Shown: in pieces, positions 33,444 through 45,130 of the stretch
Position numbering within the stretch: the stretch's first letter is position 1
Layout of the letters: each line of letters opens with the position of its first letter
Assembly: GCA_002104945.1 (NCBI GenBank)
Contig: MCFH01000001.1
Location: 2,561,576-2,625,575 of the forward strand
Direction: 5' to 3'
DNA: 64,000 nucleotides
DNA from: Piromyces finnis
Lineage: Eukaryota; Neocallimastigomycota; Neocallimastigomycetes; Neocallimastigales; Neocallimastigaceae
Program-made: the position numbers and the translations under genes
Notes under the pieces: model-generated
What the model saw: the letters and a program-made list of their open reading frames with translations, nothing else
Database searches by the model: none
Told to the model about the DNA's origin: nothing

Positions 33444-34693
33444 TTGACTATAACCCTAAAAAAAAAGTAAAAAAGAAATAACAATTTTTTTTTCATAGTT
33501 TTATTATTTTTCTTTAAAGTTAATAAACCACTAGTTTGCAATTTCAATATCATTTACTATTAAAAATTGCTATACAATATAAAGAATATTTGATAAATAA
33601 TGAGATATTACCCTTAATATTTTCTTAAAATTATTGAAAAAGTATTTTTCATTTTTTTTATACAAAAGAGATTATATAAAAAAATATATATATATAAAAA
33701 ATGAATTATTGAATATATGTAAATATATGAATGTGATGATATAATTAAGAGTATTACAATTTATTGTAAGAGTTTGTTTTTTTTTCTACAAGAACTACAT
33801 GAAAAGAAATAAAAAAATAATAGGATAATGTGTATAGGGATTTAAGATATAGTTAAATAGAAATTACCAAAAAAAAAAAAAAAAAAAATTTTTTTTCTTT
33901 TAATTATTCTTTTTTTAATTGAAGTATTATTTTATCACAACAAAAAATATTTTATTTTTATAATATTATATTATATATTTATATATTAATATAAATATTT
34001 TTTTTCCTAATTATATATTAATACTGAATATCATGAAAAATCTTGAATCTATTTATTATATTTGAATTTATTATTAGTAGTAGTGGTATTGTTATATTGA
34101 TTCCTCATTTAAAATCTTTCAAAACTCTAATGGAAATAAATATTTTTATTTTAGGAAAAATTCTTTTATTTTATATATATTTAATCTTTTTTTTATAGCA
34201 TAATCATTATCAATAGTTATATTGGATTTATTTATTTATTTATTTATTAATTATAAAAACATTTATTTAATTAAATAAAGAAATGTTAATGCTTTCATTA
34301 CTAATTCAGTAAATCAATATTTACATAAAAATATAAAAGAAAAAAAAAAAAGTATAAAAAATTACTCTTTTCAATTCTTATTTCTTATTTTATTTTATTT
34401 ATTTTTTAAAAAAATAATGAACATTCCATAAAATAAAATAAATATTTCATAAAAGTAAAAAACATATTCTAATAGTTACTTTTAATTATTTTATTATTTT
34501 TTATTTAAATTCATTACGTTTATTTTATTTATATACATACCATTTTACGAATTTTGATTGATTTATTTATGTCTATTGGTAAAAAAAAAAAAAAAAAAAA
34601 CATCTAATATTTTATAATATTTAAAATTATAATAGTAATAATTATTATAATAACTATTATTATTATTATAAAATATTTCTATTAAATAATGTT
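33444..34693. other. AT-rich spacer, no gene seen
   Basis: About 1.2 kb between the LINE ORF2 stop and the Asn-rich minus-strand gene. Only homopolymers and short TATTTA-type repeats are visible; part may be LINE 3' tail. Confidence 0.5.
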
Positions 34694-35708
34694 TTAATTG
34701 TTTGTTGATTCATTAGTTGCCACATTATTTAATTCATTATTAGTATTATTAATGGGTTGGATAGGTGATTGCCTATCTTCAACTAATGAGTATGCTGGGG
34801 GTTCAATATTTTCATTATTATTTTCATTATTAATAATTGGTGATGTAGGTGTATTATTAGCGACAATATTTTGATTGTTTATATTTTCATTATTGAAATT
34901 ATTATTATTAAAGCTATTCATCATCATCATCATCATCATCATCATATTATTATTATTAAGGTTCATAATATTATTAGAATATAAATTATTCATTAAAACA
35001 CTATTATGATTATTTAAATCATTATTATTAAGATTACAATTATTCATCATGTTATTAAGACCATTCATATTGTTATATAAATATAACATATTATTGTTCA
35101 TATTGAGATTATTCATATTCATATTCATATTATTATTGTTATTATTATCAGTAATATTACTATTATTAACATCACTATTTACAGAAGTATCAGAAACAGG
35201 TATGGCTGTAATAATATTATTATTATCAGTATTATTATTAGTATTATTACTGTTATTATTTTTATTAGTATTGTTGTTATTGTTGTTGTTGTTGTTGATA
35301 ATTTTGTTATTATTACTGATATCATCATTATTATCATTATCAGTATTATCATTATTATTATTTTTGGTATTATTAATGATATCACCATCATCATCATTAT
35401 TGTTATTATATTGAAATATATTATTAAATATTTGTTATTACATTTCTTGAATAGGACAATTTGGATTGATATCGTTAGTAATTCCATCGACGTATTCTGA
35501 TTTTACAATTCTACAATGAAACAATAAAATGTTTATATTATAACAAAAAATATATTTGTTTTTTTTTTTAAAAAAAAAAGATATGTTATGTGTATATATA
35601 TTTGAAAACTTACAAAGATTCTATTTTTGGTTGATTAAACACATTTTTTGTAATTTGGATGGAGTTTTCGTATGGAATACTTGGATAATCCATAATTTCA
35701 CTATTCAT
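34694..35708 (-). CDS. Asn-rich PPxY-motif protein, model interrupted by tandem stops
   Basis: Exon 1 runs 35708-35614 (MNSEIMDYPSIPYENS...), donor GTAAGT. The 103-base intron 35613-35511 ends TTCATTGTAG, and exon 2 starts at 35510 in frame, reaching ATG-TAA-TAA with stops at 35440-35435. Immediately after these two stops the same frame is open again for about 246 codons (35434-34694). It is very rich in Asn with Asp/Ser/Thr, contains a nine-Met run, and ends with a proline-containing segment carrying EPPAYSLVEDRQSP. PPAY is a classic WW-domain ligand. Either a short 55-residue protein ends at 35438, or an extra intron removes the stops (donor GTAATA at 35441, acceptor ending 35316 keeps the frame but has no pyrimidine tract), or the Asn-rich part starts at its own Met (35128), or the gene is newly broken. 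A regulatory or adaptor role is only inferred from the motif. Confidence 0.45.
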
Positions 35709-35983
35709 TATTGTTAATATTTATATAAATAATGACATATTATATTGAATATTTTATTTTTTATTGAGTCAAAAATATTTATATTAATAGTTACAGTAGT
35801 TTTAATTGTTGAAAAGTCGGGAAATTATTTAAACTTAAATCACTGACATATTTTGAATTACTAATAATAAAAAGTAAGGTAATAATATATATATATTTTA
35901 AACGAGAATTATTATTTGTAAATAATATATTTTATTTTATATTTTATACTATGCCATACAAATAAATATATTCTATATTATTA

Positions 35984-36169
35984 TTAACATCACAAACGTA
36001 TGGATCATCACCAACATTACAACAATCAAAAGATTCATATCCTATAAAATCTGAACCAACTTCACAGTCTCTTGATATCATTTCTCAAGAAAAACAGAAA
36101 GACTTAGTGATAAAAAAATTAACTATAAAAAACTTGATACTAAATTTTAAATTTTCATTTAATATTTAG
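35984..36169 (+). pseudogene. Coding-like fragment rich in Ser/Gln/Pro
   Basis: The + frame reads about 60 residues of protein-like composition (SSPTLQQSKDSYPIKSEPTS, then QSLDIISQEKQKD), quite unlike translated intergenic DNA here, and ends at TAG 36167-36169. No start codon or splice acceptor is evident. It may be a relic or terminal exon of a regulatory-type protein. Confidence 0.3.
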
Positions 36170-36445
36170 TATTTAGGTTTATGTTTATATATTTTTATTT
36201 TTTTAATTATATTAATTATTATATTGACATCCTACTTTAATTACTTTTCTTTAAACCTGTAGAATAGAATAATAACATTTATATTCTTTTTTATTTTACA
36301 TTTACTTTTATTTTTATATATTTTTTTTAAAAAAAAAAAGTAAAAGTTTCTTATTTTTAATTAAATTTTATTAAAAATATAAAATTAAAAAATTTTGGAC
36401 ATTAACAGGACATTAATTTGTTACACCAAAAAATCGACCAAAAAA

Positions 36446-36740
36446 TAAAATAAAATAAAATAAAATAAAATAAAATAAAATAAAATAAAATAAAATAAAA
36501 TAAAATAAAATAAAATAAAATAAAATAAAATAAAATAAAATAAAATAAAATAAAATAAAATAAAATAAAATAAAATAAAATAAAATAAAATAAAATAAAA
36601 TAAAATAAAATAAAATAAAATAAAATAAAATAAAATAAAATAAAATAAAATAAAATAAAATAAAATAAAATAAAATAAAATAAAATAAAATAAAATAAAA
36701 TAAAATAAAATAAAATAAAATAAAATAAAATAAAATAAAA
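36446..36740. repeat. (TAAAA)59 microsatellite
   Basis: Fifty-nine uninterrupted copies of TAAAA, the reverse complement of the unit in the array at 16259. Complete absence of interruptions indicates recent expansion or continuing slippage. Confidence 0.97.
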
Positions 36741-36916
36741 TTAAATGGAAACAAGATAAAGATGAAGAGTTATAAGTATTTATTTGTCTTCCTACTAACT
36801 TATATAAGGGATTTAAAAACTTACGTTCGCTATTATTAAAATAGTTACTCAAACAAATTTATCGTAGTATATCACTAGAAAATTTAAGCTTTTTATAAAA
36901 TAAAAAGCCTGCAACA

Positions 36917-36964
36917 AAAGAAATCCAAAATTAAAAACTTTCATTTTTAATTTTGGATTTCTTT
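36917..36964. repeat. 21-base perfect inverted repeat with 6-base loop
   Basis: 36917-36937 is the exact reverse complement of 36944-36964, with loop CTTTCA. The arms contain GAAATCC / GGATTTC, so it is not merely AT complementarity. It could be a transcript-end hairpin, a tiny MITE relic or a small-RNA precursor. Confidence 0.8.
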
Positions 36965-37995
36965 CGAATTTTTTTTTTTATTTTAAAATTATAAATATTA
37001 CTGTTTTTTTGTGTAACTTTTAATTTATTAATTAAAATTAAATAAAAAGTTTAAATGTGGAAATATATCCACCAATTAAAATTTTATAAAATAAAAAAAT
37101 TTATATTTTTATTTTATAAAATAGTCTTTTTTTTTTTTTTTTTAATTTTCAAAGTCTTTTTTTTTAATGTTAAAATTTACTTATTTTATTTTTGACTTTG
37201 ACTTTTTTTTTTTTATTTGACAAAAAATTTATAATTTATATTTTCCCAATATATAAAAAATTTATATTATTTTTAAAAGAATTAAATAGAAATGATAGTA
37301 ATTTTTACTTTTATAATTTTCAAAACTATACAAAAAAAGAATAAAAATACTAATATTTTAAATATTTAATAAATATTAAAATAACATTAGCAGTTTTATA
37401 ATTTTATATTAATACTTTTTTTTATTAGTATATATTTTATAATTCAATTTTCTTGGTTATATTGACTAAATTGTTTTTATAAAGGTAAACATAAAGTATT
37501 TATTAATATTAATAATTTATTATATACACCATAAGCAATATTTTTATACTTTTTAAAAAAAAATATTTTATAATTTACTAATTAAATGTTCTAATTGTAT
37601 TAAAAATTAAATAAATCAATAGTTATTAATTTATGGTAATAATAAATAACATAATTTTTAATTTTGATACTTCAAGCTTTATGTATTATATAAATAAAAC
37701 AAAAGCCAATTCATGAATTAGATAAAAATTTATAAAATATCATATTAATAAATATACGGTATATAAAATTTTATGTGTATATATTCATTTAGTAATTATA
37801 TTTATTTTATTTCTTAAATACTCATTATTAATAAATTATTTTTTTTAGGTACAACAAAATAATTACTTAGTATTTTATCATTTTTTATTATTTAATTATT
37901 CTATTATCTCTTAGTAATACTAAATATTTTATATAATCTATTAAACTAACTTTAGTAAAATTTGTAATATTGTTAAATTTTTTTATGAATGACTT

Positions 37996-38029
<34 letters not shown>

Positions 38030-38520
38030 ACAATTATTCAAATTATATCATTTATTATTTCTTAGTATAATTCTTTTGTTGTTTTTTTAACTCATAACTA
38101 AATTTATATATTTTTTTTTGATATATATAATAATATAATAGTAATTTTCAATTTGAATTAATAACTTTTTATTAATTAATAATATAAATACTATTCTTTT
38201 CAATAATTATGTATTCATGTAAATATAAACATTTTTAGTATTTAATATATCTAAAACATTATTATTAAATCAATCAATATTTTTATTAAGTGCATTCTTT
38301 TCAATCTTAAAGTTAATCTGAAGAATATTAACAAATGACTATAGGTATTATAAATAATAATATAATTACTTGTTTATATATAGATAGCATTTCTTTTATA
38401 ATCTTTTTGAAATTAAAAAATTAAAGATATTTCATTTTCTATTATATATAATTATTTTTTTATTAATTTATATGAAAGATAATATAAAAATTCATTTATA
38501 TTTCAATATAATTAAATTTC

Positions 38521-38552
<32 letters not shown>

Positions 38553-40294
38553 ATTAAAAATGAGCGTTATAATTAAAAGTGTTTTAATTTAAATTATGAA
38601 CATACAATTCCTTATTAATTTAATACTATCCCCTTTAGTATTTATCTATTGTTTCAAAAATTAAGCTATTTAATACTATTTGAATATATAAAGATTAATA
38701 GAATTAATAATAAAATACAAAATAAGATTATTAAATTTGATAAAAATTCCTTTTTATACTATTCTAGTATATTGTAGAAGTTAAGTACTATAATAATTCG
38801 TAAACTAAAAAAATAATTTATAAATGAAAAATAATTATATTCTTTTTTTCACTTTATTTTTAAAAAAAAAAAAAACTTTTAATGGCATGATTAATTGACC
38901 AATTTCTTTTCTTTTTTTTTTATTTCATTTTACAGAATTAATTATAATAATAAAAAAAATTAATATATTAAATGATAGTGATCCAAATCATTTTAATATT
39001 AAAAATTTAAGATTTACCAAAGATACAATGAACCAATAAAATTTTGTTATTCTTTTTTAATAGGAATGTAAAAGTTTGATAAAATTTATTATTTAAATAA
39101 GAAAAATGTTTTTTTTTTTTTTTTTTTTTTAATAGGAAAAGTTAATTTTATATAAGAATAATAAGACTATCATTTAAAATCAAAATCGTAATAAATAGTT
39201 TTATTTATATATTTGATTAAAAGAGAAAAATATTTGAAAATAAATAAATAAACTATGAATTATATATAAAAGAGGGATAAAAAAAGTCAAATACATTTTA
39301 ATATTATTATTGAAATTTAATAAGAATTCAATTTTTATATTGTACATAAAGTATAAAATTATTGGTTTTATTATAATCAATCTTTTTTTTTATATTTAAA
39401 TATTATAAAGTTGTAAATTCATAATGTAATTAATGTAAAAAAAAAAGTATTAATATACATACAATTTACAATTTACATAAAAAAAGATGAAATGCTTTGT
39501 TGTCTTTTTATTAAAATAACTTTTTTTTTTCAAACTTTAAACCAATCATTTAATAAATCTTTTTACCTAATTTTTAATTAGCTCACCTAAATTTATTTAA
39601 AGTTACCAAATAAGAAAAAAAAGACAATTTGATTTAATGATTTAATGGATGACTCACCAAATATGATTGAATTTATATAATAAAATATAAAATATTATAA
39701 ATAGGTGTAATGTAATTATGTATAATAAAATATAATAATATATAATAAACATTTAAATGTAATATAATTATGTTTATATAATGTAGAGTAAAATAGAATA
39801 AAATAGAATATTTTTTAAAATTAAATATTGCTTATATAAAGTATCATTATCAAAAAATAGGAAAAAGATTTTTTATTATTAAACTTTTTATAATAACCAT
39901 TCAATTTAACTTTCCATTTAAAAAAAAAATGGCGATTCCTATTTTATATTATATAATCTTTTTTATCTAAATAACTCTTGTTTTTTTCTTTTATTTAATA
40001 TTAGATGTTATTTAATATATATTAATATATATTTTTTATTATTATAATATATTAAATTAAATAGGATATCTCATTTATATAAAAATTATCAATTTTAATT
40101 AATAATTTTGATATTAATTTTATGAATTTTTTAAAATGTATAAATATAGTAAATTTTCTTTTACTATTTTAATTTTTAGTTATTTTTATTTTAATAATCT
40201 TTTTTTTTTATATAAGCATTGATATTTAAATAAATAAAAAAAAGAGTTATTAGAAATATCTTTTAACATTTTATATTTGTTTTTTTAAAAAAAA

Positions 40295-42322
40295 ATGAGA
40301 AAGTTTTCAATTAAGCAATTATTAAAATGTATTTTATTTACTTCAATCATTTCAGCAATTTCTGCTGATAATAATGACTCCTATTTAAAAAATATTTCTT
40401 TTAATCGTGGAAAAATATTTTCAAAAACAGATTATAATGTTGCAAAATTTAATATGATTATTAGTCAGGAAAATTTTGATATATTAAAGGAATCAGCCAA
40501 TATTGTATATGAAAATGAGGATGATGAACCTAAAGTTAATGGTACTATAATTATTAATATTAATAATGATAGTGGAAATAAAATGGACGCTCAATATAAA
40601 ATTGGTGGTCAAAGTACAAGAGGTTCAAAAAAAATGAATTTCAACGTTAAATTGGATAAAAAAAAATTAGGAAGAAAAGATTTACGTCTTCGTTCTGCTA
40701 TGATTGATCCATCCTTTCTTCGTATTAAAATATCTACTGATATTATTAACCGAATGGGTCTTAATAGTATATCTTCCAGTTTTGCTGATGTTTTTGTTAA
40801 TAATGAATATATGGGTCTTTATGCACTTATCGATGTCTATAAGAAATCATGGGTTAAAGAATATTATAATTTAGATAAAGATCCTTCCTATAAAATCTTT
40901 AAATGTAGAGATGAAAATAGTGATCTTACCATTAATAATATTAATACCTGTGCCGATGAAGATGAAGATAATCCAGATAGTTCTGCTTTACAAGCATTTG
41001 TGGAAGCTATTAATGATAAAAAAAAGACATTAGATGAATTAACAGAAATTATGGATGTAGATCTTTTTATTAAAAGCTGGATCTTTGAATGGCTTGTTGG
41101 TTCAGTAGATCATATGCTAGTTAATGGTAAGAACTACTATTTATTAAAATATAAGAACGTTTGGATTCCATTGATTTATGATTTTGATGCTAACTTTGGT
41201 AATGATATCAATGAACAATTTAAAACATTATATGGAAATAAAAATCCAGCAGAAGTTAAATTTGATAAGTGGTACACAAATCGTTATATTGTTGATAAAT
41301 TAACTAAAGGTAATAATGAAAAGGTATTCTTAAATCATCTTCAGGATATAATTGATAATGCTTTTAATCCTGATCTTCTTTTCCCACACATTGATTCACT
41401 AAAATCATGGATTGGTTCATATATTAAAAAAGATCGTACTCCAAATGAAAATGGTGAACTTCCAGGTCGTATTAATGTTCAAAATAAAAAGAGAGCTCTT
41501 CCTGCTTCTGAATTTAAAGATTATACCTATGAAGATTATGAAAAAAATTCTGAATATACTGCAGTAGGTACTGCTGAAGGTCTTAAAAAATGGATTAAAT
41601 TACGTTACAAATTTGTCTGTCATCACTATAATATTAAATGTAAATCTGAAATACTCTCCTATGACAATACTAAAAATAATAAAAAATCAAAGGATGGTCA
41701 ATGTGGATCTGACCATGGTAAATGTCCAAATGGTTACTGTTGTAGTAAATATGGCTATTGTGGTAAAACCGAAAGATATTGTAGTATTTCTAAAGGATGT
41801 CAATCAGAATTCGGAGAATGTTCTACTAAAAAAACTAGTGAAACTGTTGCTTCTACTGAAGGAAAATGTGGATCTGGTTATGGTAAATGTTCAAATGGTT
41901 ACTGTTGTAGTAAATATGGCTATTGTGGTAAAACCGAAAGATATTGTAGTATTTCTAAAGGATGTCAATCAGAATTCGGAGAATGTTCTACTAAAAAAAC
42001 TAGTGAAACTGTTGCTTCTACTGAAGGAAAATGTGGATCTGACCATGGTAAATGTCCAAATGGTTACTGTTGTAGTAAATATGGCTATTGTGGTAAAACC
42101 GAAAGATATTGTAGTATTTCTAAAGGATGTCAATCAGAATTCGGAGAATGTTCTACTAAAAAAACTAGTGAAACTGTTGCTTCTACTGAAGGAAAATGTG
42201 GATCTGGTTATGGTAAATGCCCAGAGAGTTATTGCTGTAGTAAATATGGTTGGTGTGGTAAATCACCTGATTATTGTAAAATGGATAGAGGATGCCAAAG
42301 AAAATATGGTCTTTGCAAATGA
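40295..42322 (+). CDS. Secreted CotH-fold protein with four C-terminal CBM18 modules
   Basis: The protein has 675 residues and an N-terminal signal peptide (about 1-24, ending SAISA). A CotH domain (about 45-455) carries the family landmarks: GGQSTRG near 109-115, a conserved Arg in RLRSAMIDPSFLR, VDH (D272) followed by NGKNYY, and the metal-site motif YDFDANFG (D296, D298). CotH proteins have an atypical kinase fold; in bacteria CotH phosphorylates spore-coat proteins, and in mucoralean fungi CotH proteins are surface adhesins. From about residue 470 come four CBM18 (hevein-like) modules of about 43 residues with the CG..G.C....CCS..G.CG pattern, joined by Thr/Ser-rich linkers; these bind chitin. 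The protein probably stays on the fungal wall. The catalytic residues look intact. No intron is needed. The start is the first ATG after an A run, directly before the signal peptide. Confidence 0.9.
   Translation: MRKFSIKQLLKCILFTSIISAISADNNDSYLKNISFNRGKIFSKTDYNVAKFNMIISQENFDILKESANIVYENEDDEPKVNGTIIININNDSGNKMDAQYKIGGQSTRGSKKMNFNVKLDKKKLGRKDLRLRSAMIDPSFLRIKISTDIINRMGLNSISSSFADVFVNNEYMGLYALIDVYKKSWVKEYYNLDKDPSYKIFKCRDENSDLTINNINTCADEDEDNPDSSALQAFVEAINDKKKTLDELTEIMDVDLFIKSWIFEWLVGSVDHMLVNGKNYYLLKYKNVWIPLIYDFDANFGNDINEQFKTLYGNKNPAEVKFDKWYTNRYIVDKLTKGNNEKVFLNHLQDIIDNAFNPDLLFPHIDSLKSWIGSYIKKDRTPNENGELPGRINVQNKKRALPASEFKDYTYEDYEKNSEYTAVGTAEGLKKWIKLRYKFVCHHYNIKCKSEILSYDNTKNNKKSKDGQCGSDHGKCPNGYCCSKYGYCGKTERYCSISKGCQSEFGECSTKKTSETVASTEGKCGSGYGKCSNGYCCSKYGYCGKTERYCSISKGCQSEFGECSTKKTSETVASTEGKCGSDHGKCPNGYCCSKYGYCGKTERYCSISKGCQSEFGECSTKKTSETVASTEGKCGSGYGKCPESYCCSKYGWCGKSPDYCKMDRGCQRKYGLCK
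41701..42195 (+). repeat. Three 165-base tandem CBM18-linker units
   Basis: Units start at 41701, 41866 and 42031, each 165 bases (55 codons). Units 1 and 3 appear identical. Unit 2 differs at a few bases (Asp-His to Gly-Tyr, Pro to Ser). A fourth, clearly diverged module follows from 42196. Confidence 0.93.
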
Positions 42323-44650
42323 AGACATTAAAATTAAAAATATTATTTATTAAACTAAATCTATTATTTATTTATTTTTTATTTAGAATTATTTTTTATA
42401 GCTTTATTATTGTAAATTATGAATAAATTTAAATTAAAAATATATGAAATAGTTCTATTATTTTTTTTTTGTGTGTGTGTGTATGTATGTTCATGTATGT
42501 GTATTTTATTTTATGTGTAGATACATTGCGTAATAGGTTAGTTTAAGAAATAAATATTATAAAATTTTAAAGAAAAAAATTAATGTTATGTTTATATTTA
42601 TATATATTAGGTTAAGAACAAAAATAATGAGTATTTTTTGATAAAAATTAATATATTATATTTTTATTTTCCTTATTTATATTTGCAATATATAAGATAC
42701 GTTTTTTTTTAAATAAAAACATGTTATAAACTTTAAAATTATTAACATTTTCTTTGAATAAATCAATGTTAATGAAGAAATTATGTATAATAGTAAAAAT
42801 ATAAAATAATAATAATATTGCTTTAATATGTGTAGATTTACAACAAAGAAGAATTATTTTTGATATTTCTAAATTCTTAACAGAAAAATTAATACTTAAT
42901 AAAAATAATAATAATATTTTATTTTAAAATAAAATTAATAGGTAAAAAAAAAGAAAAAAGAATTTAGTATTTTTTATATAGATTTTAAAAAAATATTTGA
43001 TATTAATAATAATAATAAAAAAAAAAAAAAAAAAAGAAAAGAAAAATAATATTTAAAAAATAAAATATGATCTTCTCTGGTATAATATTCTTGTAAGGAC
43101 TTTGAAGAGAGCAAATTTAGTAGATTGTCATATATATTATATATATATGTACGTTTTTAATTTTTATCTACATAACCTTATTAATTTCAAAAAGTAGAAT
43201 AAATAATTTTTTTTTGTGAATATTTAATTATTTTTATATAGTAAAATAAAGTTGTATAAAAGTATAAAAAATAATGTTTGTAATAATTATTATTATTATT
43301 TTAAATATTAAAATAGCCTTAAATAAATATTTATACTAGAGTTATTATTAATGGTTATAATAATTTTTTAATACTCTATATTGCTATATTTAAAAAGTAT
43401 AAAAAAATAATTATTAAAAATAAAATGTTTACGATTTTTTTTAGTAAATATTAAAAATTATAAATAATGAATATCATTTTTTATAATAAATAGTATATAA
43501 CAATATATATATAATAATCCTTAATAATTCTAGTACTAGATATATATATATTAAAGTATTTTGTTTTTAAATTCAAATAAAATTGTACTTTTTTATATAT
43601 AATTTTTTATATACAATATATAAATATTTGTAAATAAAAATTTATTAATAAATTATACTAAATAATTACTAGAAGTAATAGCAAAAGTAAAAGTGAAAAT
43701 AAAAGTATAGAATTAGTAGTGGTGCATATATTCCAAATAATAAATTTTATTTTTAACATAAAGTATAGAGTGTTAATTGAAAATTTTGTATAGTATGCCA
43801 CCGATTTTGAAGGTTTAACAACCCATTTATAAATATAATATATTTAAGAAATTTAAATATCTTGCAGATATTATGAAATTGGGTTGTATGAATTAGGAAT
43901 ATAGAAATGCATATATTATCAGGACAATTTTCCAGTTTAGTAATAACATATATATATATATATAAATTTTAGTAATATATTTTTTGTTTATTTTTATCTG
44001 GAATTTTAATAAAATTATCACTATTATCTTAGATTGTTGAAACATGAACATAAATATTACTTTTACAATAAAATTGTGTATAATAATAGTTATAAATAAT
44101 AGCAAATATTAAAAGAGTGACTTTAATATTAAATTATATTGAAAACACTTTTTTTTTTCACTCATTTTACAATTATTAATATTCTTTAATCAAATAATAA
44201 AAACTAAACAATTTAATATTATTAGTAAACTTTTATATTTTTAAGTTTATAAATAAAAATATATTTATTTATTTTTATCAATAATTATTAATATAAAAGA
44301 AAATTTTAAATTTATTTAAAAGTAATAAAAAAAAAGATAAAGGATAAAAAAAAAGATTAATTATAAAAAACTTTTTATTATTCAAAGTATAATTCCTTAT
44401 AAAATTCAAAAAATAGTTATTCATTTCAAATAGATAATATTTATGGATTCTATAATATTAAAATTTTATTTTTTCCATTCATTTTTTAATAAAATAAAGT
44501 TGACAAGTATTAAATATTTTAATAAAATCATGATCGGATAATGGCCATTTCTTTTTGTATAAGAAAAGAAGATTTATAATATAAATCAAGTCATCCAACG
44601 ATTTTATAACTGGTATGATTTTCATATTGGAATTTAATTTCTTTTCTTTT
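42323..44650. other. 2.3-kb AT-rich intergenic region, no gene seen
   Basis: It contains a short (GT)n patch near 42470-42490 and many AT repeats. No reading frame with protein-like composition was found on either strand. Confidence 0.5.
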
Positions 44651-45130
44651 ATTTATGAAGAAATAAGATAACTATTCAATATAATGTCTTCTATTTTAGG
44701 AAGGTTTAGTAGATGGCTTGATACACTTTTTAATTTATTATTATACATATCTAATATTTTCAATTTTTTAAAACGAGAAATAAAATCTGGAAATTTTATC
44801 AATTGTTTATCACTTACATCCATTTTTGTTATCTCTTTTATATTCAAATTTATTATGTCATAAAAGGTAGTTCTGATAGTTTTTGATTCTTCATATTAAT
44901 TTACAATCTTATATAATCATCAACGTACTGAAGTGTAGATAAAGAATAACCAATATCTAATCTTTTTAAGCCAGTTAAACCAATAGCTCTTCCAATTGAA
45001 ATAAATTTTTTATTTCTTTTGGTAATTCTTTAATATTATTTCTAGTTAGATCCAAATATGCTAGATTAATTAGTTGCCCTATTTCTTTTGGTAATTTTTC
45101 TATTTGAGTTTTATTAAATTTAAGCATCTT
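44651..45130 (-). pseudogene. Decayed leucine-rich-repeat gene
   Basis: Read on the minus strand, several frames give recognisable LRRs: IEKLPKEIGQLINLAYLDL and NNIKELPKEIKNLF near 45115-45010. After a frame change comes GLTGLKRLDIGYSLSTLQ near 44990-44940. After stops comes ITKMDVSDKQLIKFPDFISR, then KKLKILDMYNNKLKSV at 44835-44700. These are bacterial/plant-type LRRs (LP.EI..L..L..L.L..N). At least two frame changes and several stops separate them, so the locus is a relic unless undetected introns rescue it. It lies about 1.4 kb from a second LRR relic on the same strand. Confidence 0.6.

Larger units (their letters stand above)
28957..33480 (+). mobile_element. APE-type non-LTR retrotransposon (LINE), ends approximate
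   Basis: The element comprises upstream repeats (28957-29190), a leader of about 600 bases with no gene (29191-29772), ORF1 and an overlapping ORF2 with apurinic-type endonuclease and reverse transcriptase. The 3' end is not defined: A-rich sequence after 33443 may be its tail, but no target-site duplication was identified. No RNase H domain is visible. Composition is less AT-rich than the surroundings, consistent with an invading element. The clade (Tad-like, L1-like or other) cannot be assigned by eye. Confidence 0.85.
36170..40294. other. 4-kb AT-rich intergenic region with repeats and a hairpin
   Basis: It holds the TAAAA array and a 21-base perfect inverted repeat, both listed separately, and otherwise homopolymers and short AT repeats up to the CotH-CBM18 gene. 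No gene is supported. Confidence 0.5.

Noticed and set aside
35049-35414. Leu-rich + frame opposite the Asn-rich gene
   Set aside because: It is the antisense of AAT/GAT codons; the Asn-rich minus frame with the PPAY end is the better explanation.
36413-36852. Long minus-strand frames over the TAAAA array
   Set aside because: They are microsatellite translation. The 35-residue non-repeat start (FNNSERKFLNPLYKLVG) looks mildly coding-like but lacks an ATG or other support.
41613-42353. 246-codon + frame overlapping the CBM18 repeats
   Set aside because: It is a frame-shifted reading of the 165-base repeats (Val/Asn/Leu-rich), with no independent start signal.
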